From positions 1 through 18,215 of the forward strand of contig JAFXNX010000288.1 of assembly GCA_017529175.1 (NCBI GenBank): a stretch of DNA of 18,215 nt. The letters run 5' to 3'. This stretch comes from Clostridia bacterium. Its GTDB lineage: Bacteria; Bacillota_A; Clostridia; Oscillospirales; CAG-272. The notes under the pieces are model-generated. The model was not told where the DNA came from. It did no database searches and was given only the letters and a program-made list of their open reading frames with translations. Shown in pieces: positions 1 through 6,419 of this stretch; within the stretch, counting starts at the first letter, position 1; each line of letters begins with the position of its first letter. The position numbers were made by a program, and so were the translations under genes.

Positions 1-2336
1 GTATCATCGGCAGTATAGTACGTGCCGCTTCCGAATTTATATTCTATCCTGTATTCGCCGTTGTCCGCCTTTTCCCAGTACTTCGTGGTCCAGGATTCTC
101 CGGGTTCGGCGGGATCGTGTTCGATGAAAACGATACCGTTGCCGATGGACGTCGTACGGTTTAACTCTTCGTAGGACGGATCCGTATCGCCGTATCTTTC
201 CGCAAGGTCTTCCCTTACGTTCTCGTATGCTCTGACCGTAACGCTCGTTCCGAGAGGAAGGTTGACCGAAAGGCTCTCCTTCGGCAGAACGACGTTGTCG
301 ATACCGGTACCCTTGTTGAAATCCTCGTCTTCGAAATAGAATCTGTACGCCATAAAGCACTTATTGACGTCGGTGCGAAGGTACGCGGAGTCTTTAAGGA
401 TATAAAAGCTCTTTGCCCTTTCGGATTCTTCAAGGGCGGCTTCCGCCGCTTCTTTTTCGGCAAGGTCATTAACGATAGTGAAGCTGTACACGACCGTTCC
501 TTCAAGACCGACGGCATCGGTGCCGTCGTCGTACTTGTACTGCGCGTGCATCTTTGTGCTGTCCTGTACGAGCTCGCCGTTCTCGTCCCTTACATCCTGA
601 TAACCGGGAAGCTGGAAGATCGCCGCGGGGTCTATACGCTCGTATCCGAGGTCGATCACGTTGCCGGCATCATCGACTCTCGTTGCGCGTCTCATTCCCT
701 TCTTTTCCTGTCTTGCGACGCCGTTGTTGACGTCCCAGTCAACGGTTATCATTCTGAATCTGTACGTTTTGCCGATCTCAAGGTTTTCAATAGTATCGCC
801 GTTGTAGTAAACCTTGCTCTCTCCGTCATCGGAGAAGAATCTTACCGCCATGGCGATAGGGGTTACAACACCTACGTTGACGTTTCCCGCCGCCGGCACT
901 TCGGGTTGAGTCGCAGAAGCGGCGGTACTCTGCGTGTTATATGCTTTTATTCTCGTCCAGAGAGATACCGTTCCCTGAGGAACAACGTAACCGTACTCGG
1001 CGCCTTTAGTGCTCTCGACCGTTACGTTCGCGATATCACCTATTGATTCAGCGTCCTCGCCGAAGAAGTAACGGTCGCTGGAGCCGAAGTAATTATCGTT
1101 TATCGAAAGGTTTGCGGCATCCTTGTCTACGGCATATGTACCCGCGGATGCTGCGAAAAGCCGTACGTTGTCGCCTATAACTATCGATTCCGCGACAGGT
1201 ATCGCGCCGTCATAAGGACTCTGCTGCTTGCTTACTCCGATTGCGGGAGCTTCTGTTGCGGAGATCGCGGTCACGGCAGCGTTCCCGGTTATTTCTATCG
1301 TACCGCCGGTATGAGTTCCTCTGCCGCTTCCGATAGCCGCGCCGGCGCTGTTGATTTCGTTTGCTCTGCTGTCAGCCGTGACGGCGATGACTTCCGCGCC
1401 GCCGCCGATCTTCACGCTGACAGTATATTTCGTTTCGTTATAATTTTTAGCTTTGCTCGTTCCGCGTCCGCCGCCGATACCCGCGCCGCCGCCGGATCCG
1501 AGCGCAAATACGTGACCGCCGACGATCTCGATGTCGCTCGCGCTGGAGCCGTATCCGCCGCCGATACCCGCCGCAAACGTGCAGGGATCCGCCGCGTTGA
1601 GAGATGCAAGGTCGCCGTAATTAAAGCTGTCTATATTATCGACATAGTTCGCGGATGCGTATACTACGCCGCCGTTTATGACTATTCTGCCGGAATCGTA
1701 CTCGCCTACCGCGGCAACACCGTGAGCGCCGCCGCTCGTACCGTATCCCGATCCGATGCCCGCGCCGCACTCTCTGCCGTAAGCATATACCGTACCGCCG
1801 TTAATCGTGATAAGATTTCCGTTAACGTGATAACCCGAACCGATACCCGATCCTCTTCTGCCCGCGTAAGCGATGATCGTACCGGAGTTTATCGTGATCT
1901 CGCCGACGTTTCTCCTCTGCTCTTCGGGTATATTTATTTCCGTGCCGTATGAGCCGATAGCCGCGCCGAACTCTCCGCCCGTAACAGTAAGCATATCGTC
2001 GCCTTCAAAGGTGACGGATGATCCGAGCTCAACTTCGATACCGCAGGAAGGCGTCGCGGGATCTCCCGCAATGACGTTCTCGCCGTTCAGAACGAACGTC
2101 ACGTCTGCTCCGTTCTTTACGATGATCGCCGAACGTCCGACTGACGCGATATTCGCGCCGTCGAGAACGACAGTCGCCCTGCACCCGTCAACGTCGACCG
2201 GCGCAGTTCCGCTCACGACGTACTCGCCGTCTTCCGTAATGATCTGTACTTCACCCTCTGCAAAAACCACCGTCTGAAATGCAAACGCCATGATAAGAAT
2301 AAACGCGATTGCCGAAAAAAATCTTTTGCTTCTCAT
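1..2336 (-). CDS. Secreted Gly-rich repeat protein, beta-helix-like (3' end outside window)
   Basis: An open frame of 778 codons runs from an ATG at 2336 to the left edge without a stop, so the C-terminus is missing. The start is supported by GGAGAGA five bases upstream and by a good promoter further up. Residues 1-26 form a signal peptide: basic MRSKR, a hydrophobic core, and a likely cut after VVFA. Residues 35-120 resemble the stacked-strand 'carbohydrate-binding' region common in clostridial secreted proteins. Six Gly-rich motifs of the form GAGIGSGYGT follow at about 124, 162, 191, 255, 284 and 332, several preceded by ITINGGTVYAYG-like strands, as expected for a parallel beta-helix or beta-roll. 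After about residue 385 the sequence is non-repetitive, with a Glu/Ala-rich stretch near 580. No enzyme motif or wall anchor is visible, though an anchor could lie outside the window. Export and repeats are seen; a surface or glycan-binding role is inference. Confidence 0.85.
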   Translation of the reverse strand, partial: MRSKRFFSAIAFILIMAFAFQTVVFAEGEVQIITEDGEYVVSGTAPVDVDGCRATVVLDGANIASVGRSAIIVKNGADVTFVLNGENVIAGDPATPSCGIEVELGSSVTFEGDDMLTVTGGEFGAAIGSYGTEINIPEEQRRNVGEITINSGTIIAYAGRRGSGIGSGYHVNGNLITINGGTVYAYGRECGAGIGSGYGTSGGAHGVAAVGEYDSGRIVINGGVVYASANYVDNIDSFNYGDLASLNAADPCTFAAGIGGGYGSSASDIEIVGGHVFALGSGGGAGIGGGRGTSKAKNYNETKYTVSVKIGGGAEVIAVTADSRANEINSAGAAIGSGRGTHTGGTIEITGNAAVTAISATEAPAIGVSKQQSPYDGAIPVAESIVIGDNVRLFAASAGTYAVDKDAANLSINDNYFGSSDRYFFGEDAESIGDIANVTVESTKGAEYGYVVPQGTVSLWTRIKAYNTQSTAASATQPEVPAAGNVNVGVVTPIAMAVRFFSDDGESKVYYNGDTIENLEIGKTYRFRMITVDWDVNNGVARQEKKGMRRATRVDDAGNVIDLGYERIDPAAIFQLPGYQDVRDENGELVQDSTKMHAQYKYDDGTDAVGLEGTVVYSFTIVNDLAEKEAAEAALEESERAKSFYILKDSAYLRTDVNKCFMAYRFYFEDEDFNKGTGIDNVVLPKESLSVNLPLGTSVTVRAYENVREDLAERYGDTDPSYEELNRTTSIGNGIVFIEHDPAEPGESWTTKYWEKADNGEYRIEYKFGSGTYYTADD

Positions 2337-2436
2337 TCTGTCTCTCCAAATGTTATAATTGATTGTACCGGGCTGTGATGGGTTGGATCATGCTAAACTC
2401 GGCGACGTCATCCGCGACATACGCCAAATCAATAAA

Positions 2437-2465
2437 ATTATATCATATAATTACAAAAAACTCAA
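2437..2465 (-). promoter_or_regulatory. Sigma-A promoter with extended -10 for the secreted repeat protein
   Basis: On the minus strand, TTGAGT (2460-2465) is followed by exactly 17 bases and then TATAAT (2437-2442). The bases TGA just before the -10 box make an extended -10 (TGnTATAAT). Transcription would start near 2430 and leave a leader of about 95 bases before the ATG at 2336. The 14 bases 2437-2450 are identical to the core of the promoter at 4716-4744. Confidence 0.75.
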
Positions 2466-2548
2466 TAGTTCAAGTTAACAAAATGGCACATAATGAAGTC
2501 TGTTTGTTGTGTGTTTTGAATCAAATTCCCCCGACTTTTTTGTGAGAA

Positions 2549-2697
2549 TTGACGATGAATTTCGTCGGTATTTCTTTCTTTAACATATCCAACGTTTCAC
2601 CTTCGACTGTTTACAGTATGCTCAATGAAAAATGCCAAAATCCCGGCGTCGTCTCGATTAAGAAGATCTGCGACGGACCGGATATGACTCTTCTGTA
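2549..2697 (+). pseudogene. Remnant of an XRE-family helix-turn-helix regulator
   Basis: Reading the plus strand from 2582 to 2692 gives NISNVSPSTVYSMLNEK followed by CQNPGVVSIKKICDGPDMTL. This has the hallmarks of a Cro/CI-type HTH: the recognition-helix stretch VSPSTVYSMLN, then the conserved NPGVVSIKKICDG turn and helix. The first helices are missing or scrambled (2549-2581 reads LTMNFVGISFF from a TTG codon, with no ribosome-binding site). The frame runs into a terminator hairpin directly after DMTL, where intact homologues continue with a final helix. It is therefore read as a decayed fragment of about 37 recognisable residues, not a working gene. The assignment rests on motif resemblance only. 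Confidence 0.55.
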
Positions 2698-2722
2698 CCC
2701 CGCCGCTATGGCGGGGTTTTTT
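2698..2722 (+). terminator. Rho-independent terminator
   Basis: A perfect 7-bp stem, CCCCGCC (2698-2704) with GGCGGGG (2710-2716), has a 5-base loop and is followed by six T residues. It points rightward and has no A-tract on the other side. The only upstream plus-strand candidate is the HTH remnant, so it probably outlived the gene it served. Confidence 0.8.
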
Positions 2723-2732
2723 ATTATCTTGA

Positions 2733-2767
2733 TAAAAATACGGGGACAGCAAAAGCTGCCCCCGTAT
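2733..2767 (-). terminator. Terminator hairpin, duplicated copy next to a tRNA tail
   Basis: On the minus strand a 13-bp stem (2738-2750 with 2755-2767, one G-U pair, loop TTTT) is followed by a run of five T. The G-U pair would be an A-C mismatch in the opposite transcript, which supports minus-strand use. It is nearly identical to the hairpin at 2895-2924 and lies 157 bp away from it. Confidence 0.7.
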
Positions 2768-2791
2768 TTTTGGCGGAGGGAAAGGGATTCG
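2738..2791 (-). repeat. Direct repeat: duplicated terminator plus 3' tail of tRNA-Ser
   Basis: Positions 2738-2791 repeat 2895-2948 at an offset of 157 bp with about two mismatches. The unit holds the terminator hairpin and the last 21 bases of the tRNA-Ser gene (2771-2791 equals 2928-2948), including the encoded CCA. Beyond base 2791 the similarity to the tRNA stops, so this is a detached tRNA 3' tail. This is the arrangement expected if DNA had been gained at, or duplicated from, the tRNA 3' end. Confidence 0.75.
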
Positions 2792-2874
2792 CTCTCGCGC
2801 CTCGACGGCGCTCGGTCAGGGTCGGCTCTGACAGTCCCCCGGACTGTCATTCACTACCGACCCGTTCGAATCCC
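2784..2874. other. Structured non-coding element with three nested inverted repeats
   Basis: Three perfect inverted repeats nest inside one another: GGGATTCG (2784-2791) with CGAATCCC (2867-2874); GGGTCGG (2819-2825) with CCGACCC (2857-2863); and GACAGTCC (2830-2837) with GGACTGTC (2841-2848) around a 3-base loop. The outer arms are themselves tRNA T-arm-like sequence. The element sits between the two copies of the tRNA-tail/terminator repeat. No convincing reading frame covers it. Its function is unknown; it may be a small mobile or tRNA-derived repeat. Confidence 0.6.
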
Positions 2875-2890
2875 TCTCGTTTTTTCAGTC

Positions 2891-2924
2891 TAAAATACGG
2901 GGACAGCAAAATCTGCCCCCGTAT
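2891..2924 (-). terminator. Terminator of tRNA-Ser
   Basis: A 12-bp stem-loop (2895-2906 with 2913-2924) starts three bases past the CCA end of the tRNA and is followed on the minus strand by four T residues. It is the second copy of the hairpin at 2738-2767. Confidence 0.75.
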
Positions 2925-2927
2925 GTT

Positions 2928-3018
2928 TGGCGGAGGGAAAGGGATTCGAACCCTTGTGAGATTTGAACCTCAAACGGTTTTCAAGACCGCCGCGTTATGA
3001 CCACTTCGCTATCCCTCC
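2928..3018 (-). tRNA. tRNA-Ser (anticodon UGA)
   Basis: The 91-base minus-strand gene folds as a class II tRNA. The acceptor is GGAGGGA with TCCCTCC, discriminator G and an encoded CCA (2928-2930). The anticodon loop CTTGAAA has TGA at positions 34-36. The long variable arm pairs TGAG with CTCA, and the T-arm is AAGGG-TTCGAAT-CCCTT. The long variable arm and the UGA anticodon both indicate serine. The nearest strong promoter is 220 bp upstream at 3240-3268, beyond a broken tRNA-like copy, and a terminator follows directly. Confidence 0.95.
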
Positions 3019-3063
3019 GGATGAATATTAAATTGTATTTATAGTAAAACAGTAAAACCGTTT

Positions 3064-3216
3064 CGGTTTTCAAGACTCGCCATCTTCCGAAAATATAGTC
3101 GCGGCGTTCTCAAAGCACAGCTTAGCTTCGCCGCTCCTTATTTTCGTTAATCGCTTTCAAAAACGACGCACCGCGTCCTTTTTGATGCGCTCCCATTATG
3201 ACCACGGCTATCCCTC
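3064..3216 (-). pseudogene. Broken second tRNA-Ser, split by a 110-base hairpin insert
   Basis: Two blocks match the intact tRNA-Ser in the same order and orientation. Positions 3064-3080 match the anticodon arm at 2975-2991 (13 identical bases, then cgcc after one extra base). Positions 3195-3216 match the 5' acceptor and D-arm half (ttatgaccac, then ctatccctc). About 110 bases lie between them. That insert holds a long hairpin (GAAAATA 3089-3095 with TATTTTC 3139-3145, and GCGGCG with CGCCGC inside) and a second hairpin (3159-3183). The variable arm, T-arm and 3' acceptor strand are absent, so no working tRNA can form. The 5' edge lies about 17 bases from the start site predicted for the promoter at 3240-3268, which suggests that promoter once served this copy. 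Confidence 0.6.
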
Positions 3217-3239
3217 TGCGGAGTATCGAACGCTTAAAT

Positions 3240-3268
3240 ATGATAACACAATTTTTAATTGTTGTCAA
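3240..3268 (-). promoter_or_regulatory. Strong promoter toward tRNA-Ser, framed by an inverted repeat
   Basis: On the minus strand, a consensus TTGACA (3263-3268), a 17-base spacer and TATCAT (3240-3245) form a near-ideal sigma-A promoter. It reads toward the tRNA-Ser locus. It is bracketed by a perfect 11-bp inverted repeat, AGTATCGAACG (3222-3232) with CGTTCGATACT (3278-3288). A smaller palindrome, ACAATT-ttt-AATTGT, lies inside the spacer. The repeats could be operator half-sites or the ends of a small inserted element. Confidence 0.75.
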
Positions 3269-3306
3269 CACATTTTTCGTTCGATACTTTCCACTAAAAA
3301 ATCCTA

Positions 3307-4524
3307 TTAAAAATCGCGGGGGACTATCATTTCGTTGAAGGTATCCGTCAGGATCTCGTACGAACCGCGGCGAACGACGTATTCGTGGCATCCGCCCTCA
3401 TAAAGGCGCATACATCCGCCGGTACCGTATGGCTCGACAGTATAGCCGCGTTTTACCTCGAAGAAGGGGTAGGTCGTGCCGAAGATCGCGTAATGCATCG
3501 TTCCGAGGTCCCAGCTGTTATGGTTGCAGTCGTACGGTCTGTGATGAAGGTAGATGTCGCGAAGGATGTAGTCTTTGTATTTATCCTGCATCATAACGAT
3601 GCCGGAGAGCGTACCGCCGGCGACTTCCGCGCCGAAGAAGGTGACCGGGTAGCCCTTTAGATATTTATTGATGACGACGTCGGCGGCTTCGGGGTCGCAA
3701 AGGAAGTTGCTCTCTTGCGTTCCTTCGGGGAATTTACCGCCGCCGCAGACGTAGTGACCGACTTTTTCGCGGAACAAGGAGCATCCGTCGAGGGGGCTGT
3801 ATTCGTCGGGTTTTGATTCCATGAGAGGAAGCAGGGTCGTGAGGGAGCCGGTCGTGAGGAGCGTGACGTTACCGCGGCTCTTTGCAAGTTTGCGTCTTAT
3901 AAGCGGGATATTCGATTCGTATACGGGGTACTCTCTTCCCGCGTCAAGATAATACTTTTCCGCCTGGCTCTTGGAGCACTGCCACCAGCCGTCGTTCGAG
4001 AGCGTATCGCGTTCCGTATCGACGCCGATCTCGATATCGTCGACGCCGAAGTATTCGCACATTATACCGACGCAGTATGAAGCGTAAGGGTTATAGACGC
4101 AGCTCGTGATGGCGAGCACGCGGCAGACGCCCTCTCTGTGGGCGTTGAGGAGTACGGCGACAGCTCCCCCGTCGTCGCAGTCGGAGCCGAGGTCGTGGTC
4201 ATATATCACGTCTTTGACCTTGACCTCAAGCGGGACAGTTCCCTCTTCCGTTTTTCCGCAGGCGGTGATCTTCAGCGTGACGTCGCCTCTCGCCTCTTCG
4301 GATTTTTCGTACTCCGCTTTTATTCTGTCAAATCCGTCCGTGATCTCGCATACTGCGCCGTCGATACCCGCGCGGCGAGCGGCGTTCGATATTCTTTTTT
4401 CGATCACTCGCTCAATAAGTCTGTCGGGCGTACCCGCGCTCATACAGAGGACGCCGCCGTCAACGTATTCCGACGACCATTTGTCGCCCGGAAGATCTTT
4501 TATAAGTTTATTTATCAGTTCCAT
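3307..4524 (-). CDS. Nucleoside hydrolase-like protein with an N-terminal extension
   Basis: This 405-residue protein belongs to the inosine-uridine nucleoside hydrolase fold, enzymes that cleave ribonucleosides to base and ribose. The calcium- and ribose-binding signature is IYDHDLGSDCDD at residues 107-118. Later family features are TTGSLTTLLPL (224-234), the N273-DPEAA region, VTFFGAEV (294-301) and SWDLGTMHYA with D339, which matches the late catalytic aspartate position. No signal peptide or membrane segment is seen. The hydrolase domain normally begins at the N-terminus; here about 100 residues without recognised similarity come first. The start at 4524 is chosen over an upstream in-frame start at 4545 because GGAGGA lies four bases before it. 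The substrate cannot be told from sequence. The gene stands alone and is divergent from the envelope gene pair. Confidence 0.85.
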   Translation of the reverse strand: MELINKLIKDLPGDKWSSEYVDGGVLCMSAGTPDRLIERVIEKRISNAARRAGIDGAVCEITDGFDRIKAEYEKSEEARGDVTLKITACGKTEEGTVPLEVKVKDVIYDHDLGSDCDDGGAVAVLLNAHREGVCRVLAITSCVYNPYASYCVGIMCEYFGVDDIEIGVDTERDTLSNDGWWQCSKSQAEKYYLDAGREYPVYESNIPLIRRKLAKSRGNVTLLTTGSLTTLLPLMESKPDEYSPLDGCSLFREKVGHYVCGGGKFPEGTQESNFLCDPEAADVVINKYLKGYPVTFFGAEVAGGTLSGIVMMQDKYKDYILRDIYLHHRPYDCNHNSWDLGTMHYAIFGTTYPFFEVKRGYTVEPYGTGGCMRLYEGGCHEYVVRRGSYEILTDTFNEMIVPRDF

Positions 4525-4563
4525 ATTTCCTCCGGTGTGAAGCATTATTGAAGTTCCGCATAT

Positions 4564-4592
4564 ATTATTGCAGACGGCGATCGAAATTACAA
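4564..4592 (-). promoter_or_regulatory. Possible promoter of the nucleoside hydrolase-like gene
   Basis: On the minus strand, TTGTAA (4587-4592), 17 bases and AATAAT (4564-4569) would start transcription near 4557, about 33 bases before the ATG. Both boxes deviate from consensus. The remaining 120 bases to the divergent promoter are AT-rich and show nothing better. Confidence 0.35.
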
Positions 4593-4715
4593 GCTTTTTT
4601 TGATTTTATCCCGTCATTTAAATACAAAAACCGCACAAGTTGCCTCGATTTGTTTATTATTTTGTGAATATAATAATGATGATGAGTAAAGAATGACGTT
4701 TATCGTCGATTTAAC

Positions 4716-4744
4716 TTGAATTATAGGCGGTTATATGATATAAT
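4716..4744 (+). promoter_or_regulatory. Sigma-A promoter with extended -10 for the envelope gene pair
   Basis: TTGAAT (4716-4721), exactly 17 bases and TATAAT (4739-4744) are preceded by TGA, giving an extended -10. The start site would be near 4751, leaving a leader of about 47 bases before the ATG at 4798. The core 4731-4744 is the same 14 bases as in the promoter at 2437-2465. Confidence 0.75.
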
Positions 4745-4797
4745 ATAATGAATATTGGTGTTTCTGAAAAAATAATCGCACATCGAAAGGTCAATAA

Positions 4798-6402
4798 ATG
4801 AGAAACGACAGGAATTACGATCAGTTTGATGACGACGCGATACCGATAAAGCGTCGAACAAGGCCTGCAAATCCCGCGACGGCAAGAAGGCCTGCACAGA
4901 GCAGGCAGTTACCGCCGCGCCAGACTGCGGCAAGAAGAGCGCCGGCATCCGAAGTCCGTCCCGCAAGACCTGCAAGAGAGCCGTCTTCCGCGGCGCAAAG
5001 GTCTCAGCGTCCCGAATACGTTCGCGCTCAACCGGTGCGGACAGTCAGACCTTCAAGGTCGAGAGCGCCGCAAAAGCGCCCCGCCGCGCCGGCAAAGGAA
5101 AAGAAGAGATTCGGAGCTTTTGCAAAGGGTTTTCTGATATATCTCGGAGTCCTGCTCGTACTCGCGACGGTCTTTCTGATATACGTTCACGGACTGCTCT
5201 CCGACTTCGAGGGGTCGCAGATCGACAACGTTATCGCGTCAAAACTTTCGGACATCAAGTTTGCGGCGTCGAAAGGGCAAATTGAAAAAGAACTCACTCT
5301 TGACACGATAAAAGAAAAGTTCTCTCCCACGGAAGCCGAGCTGAAGGACTATCAAAATGCTTTCTCCGTCGGAGAGCTGACCTATAAAAAAGCCCGGAAC
5401 GGTCTTTCCGCGGATACGGTATCGTATCTGATTTATCTCAACGGTTTCAAGGTCGGAAGCATCGAGGCGAAGAGCGTCAAGGAAGAGACTGTGCTCGCGA
5501 TCTTCCCCGTCACCGAATGGGAAATACTCTCGTGCAGCGCCGACGTCTTCTCTTTTGATTTCCCGTCGACTGTAACGGTATCGTCCGGCGGCAGCGTGAT
5601 CGAAGGAAAAGCTTCCGACACGGAAGGGCTTTACTCCTACAGCGTCGCATCTCTCTTCCACAAGGACACCGTAATAACGGACTCCGCGGGAAACTCCGCT
5701 TCCTTTAACGGAAAAGACCCCATATCGTTCGTGAATTATACTGCTAAGATATTCTCAAATTACAGAATATACTCCGGCGAAAAGATGATCGACCCCACCT
5801 CGGCGAAGATCTCCGAGATAAACGATTACAAGTACGTCAAGGAATACTGCGACGATATTCCCGAGCTTGCGACTTACGAGCTCTGTCTTATCGACAAGGG
5901 AAATGAATTCAAGGTAAAAGACGAGAACGGCGCGGAAGTTGAGTTCACGAAAAAGGATACGCTGATTGAAGCGCACACAATGCAAAAGTCCGATACCATG
6001 CCGCAAGACCTTCCCGGCAACCCCGATCCCATCACGGTCGGCAAGACGTGGAGTATGTTTATGACTCAGGACCTGACCGGACCGAACAACGGATTTGAAA
6101 AGCTTGCTGTATATCTGATCAAGGGATCGTATCTTTACGACAGTATGTGGAAATACGCAAACGGTATAGATATAACCTTCACAAGCGACCACACGTATCA
6201 GTTCCAGACGGAAGAGCTTTCCGACTACGTAAAGTTTTCCGATGAGTGCTTCTCGTGTCATATAAAGATCGACAAGCTGATGAATATGTCTAACGGGGTG
6301 CAAAAGGTCGATACGATCGACAGCACGTTCTATTTCGTGTATATTGACGATTCCAACGACGGCGTCAACAACCCGCACTGGGCTGTCGCCGACAGGCAAT
6401 AA
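4798..6402 (+). CDS. Membrane-anchored extracytoplasmic protein of unknown function
   Basis: This 534-residue protein is predicted to be type II membrane bound. Residues 1-105 are cytoplasmic, disordered and strongly basic, rich in Arg, Pro, Ala and Gln. One membrane helix follows at about 111-131 (GFLIYLGVLLVLATVFLIYV), and about 400 residues lie outside. The outer part seems to have several domains. The C-terminal 120 residues (GKTWSMFMTQDL, then GIDITFTSDHTYQFQ and STFYFVYIDD) have the length and strand-rich look of an NTF2-like domain, but this is only an impression. No catalytic motif was recognised. A modest GAAAGG seven bases upstream supports the start. The next gene begins within 20 bases, so the two are surely co-transcribed. 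A role in cell-wall or surface-glycan metabolism is inferred from that partner. Confidence 0.85.
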   Translation: MRNDRNYDQFDDDAIPIKRRTRPANPATARRPAQSRQLPPRQTAARRAPASEVRPARPAREPSSAAQRSQRPEYVRAQPVRTVRPSRSRAPQKRPAAPAKEKKRFGAFAKGFLIYLGVLLVLATVFLIYVHGLLSDFEGSQIDNVIASKLSDIKFAASKGQIEKELTLDTIKEKFSPTEAELKDYQNAFSVGELTYKKARNGLSADTVSYLIYLNGFKVGSIEAKSVKEETVLAIFPVTEWEILSCSADVFSFDFPSTVTVSSGGSVIEGKASDTEGLYSYSVASLFHKDTVITDSAGNSASFNGKDPISFVNYTAKIFSNYRIYSGEKMIDPTSAKISEINDYKYVKEYCDDIPELATYELCLIDKGNEFKVKDENGAEVEFTKKDTLIEAHTMQKSDTMPQDLPGNPDPITVGKTWSMFMTQDLTGPNNGFEKLAVYLIKGSYLYDSMWKYANGIDITFTSDHTYQFQTEELSDYVKFSDECFSCHIKIDKLMNMSNGVQKVDTIDSTFYFVYIDDSNDGVNNPHWAVADRQ

Positions 6403-6419
6403 CCATGAGGTCAGAAAAT

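Noticed and set aside
546..1952. Plus-strand open frames at 546-1046 and 1311-1952
   Set aside because: They lie antisense to the long secreted-protein gene, whose minus-strand frame stays open for 778 codons with a signal peptide and repeats. The plus-strand proteins are low-complexity and lack ribosome-binding sites.
2549..2893. Full plus-strand frame of 114 codons starting at 2549
   Set aside because: Only the first third resembles a protein (an HTH remnant). The rest runs through a terminator, a tRNA-tail repeat and a hairpin element.
2770..3000. Plus-strand frame over the tRNA region
   Set aside because: Its GGGKGIRTLVRFEPQTVF stretch is simply the antisense translation of tRNA-Ser, a familiar false gene.
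3122..3391. Minus-strand frame of 89 codons
   Set aside because: It starts inside the nucleoside hydrolase gene, crosses the promoter and inverted repeat, and ends in the tRNA debris. It has no ribosome-binding site or recognisable domain.
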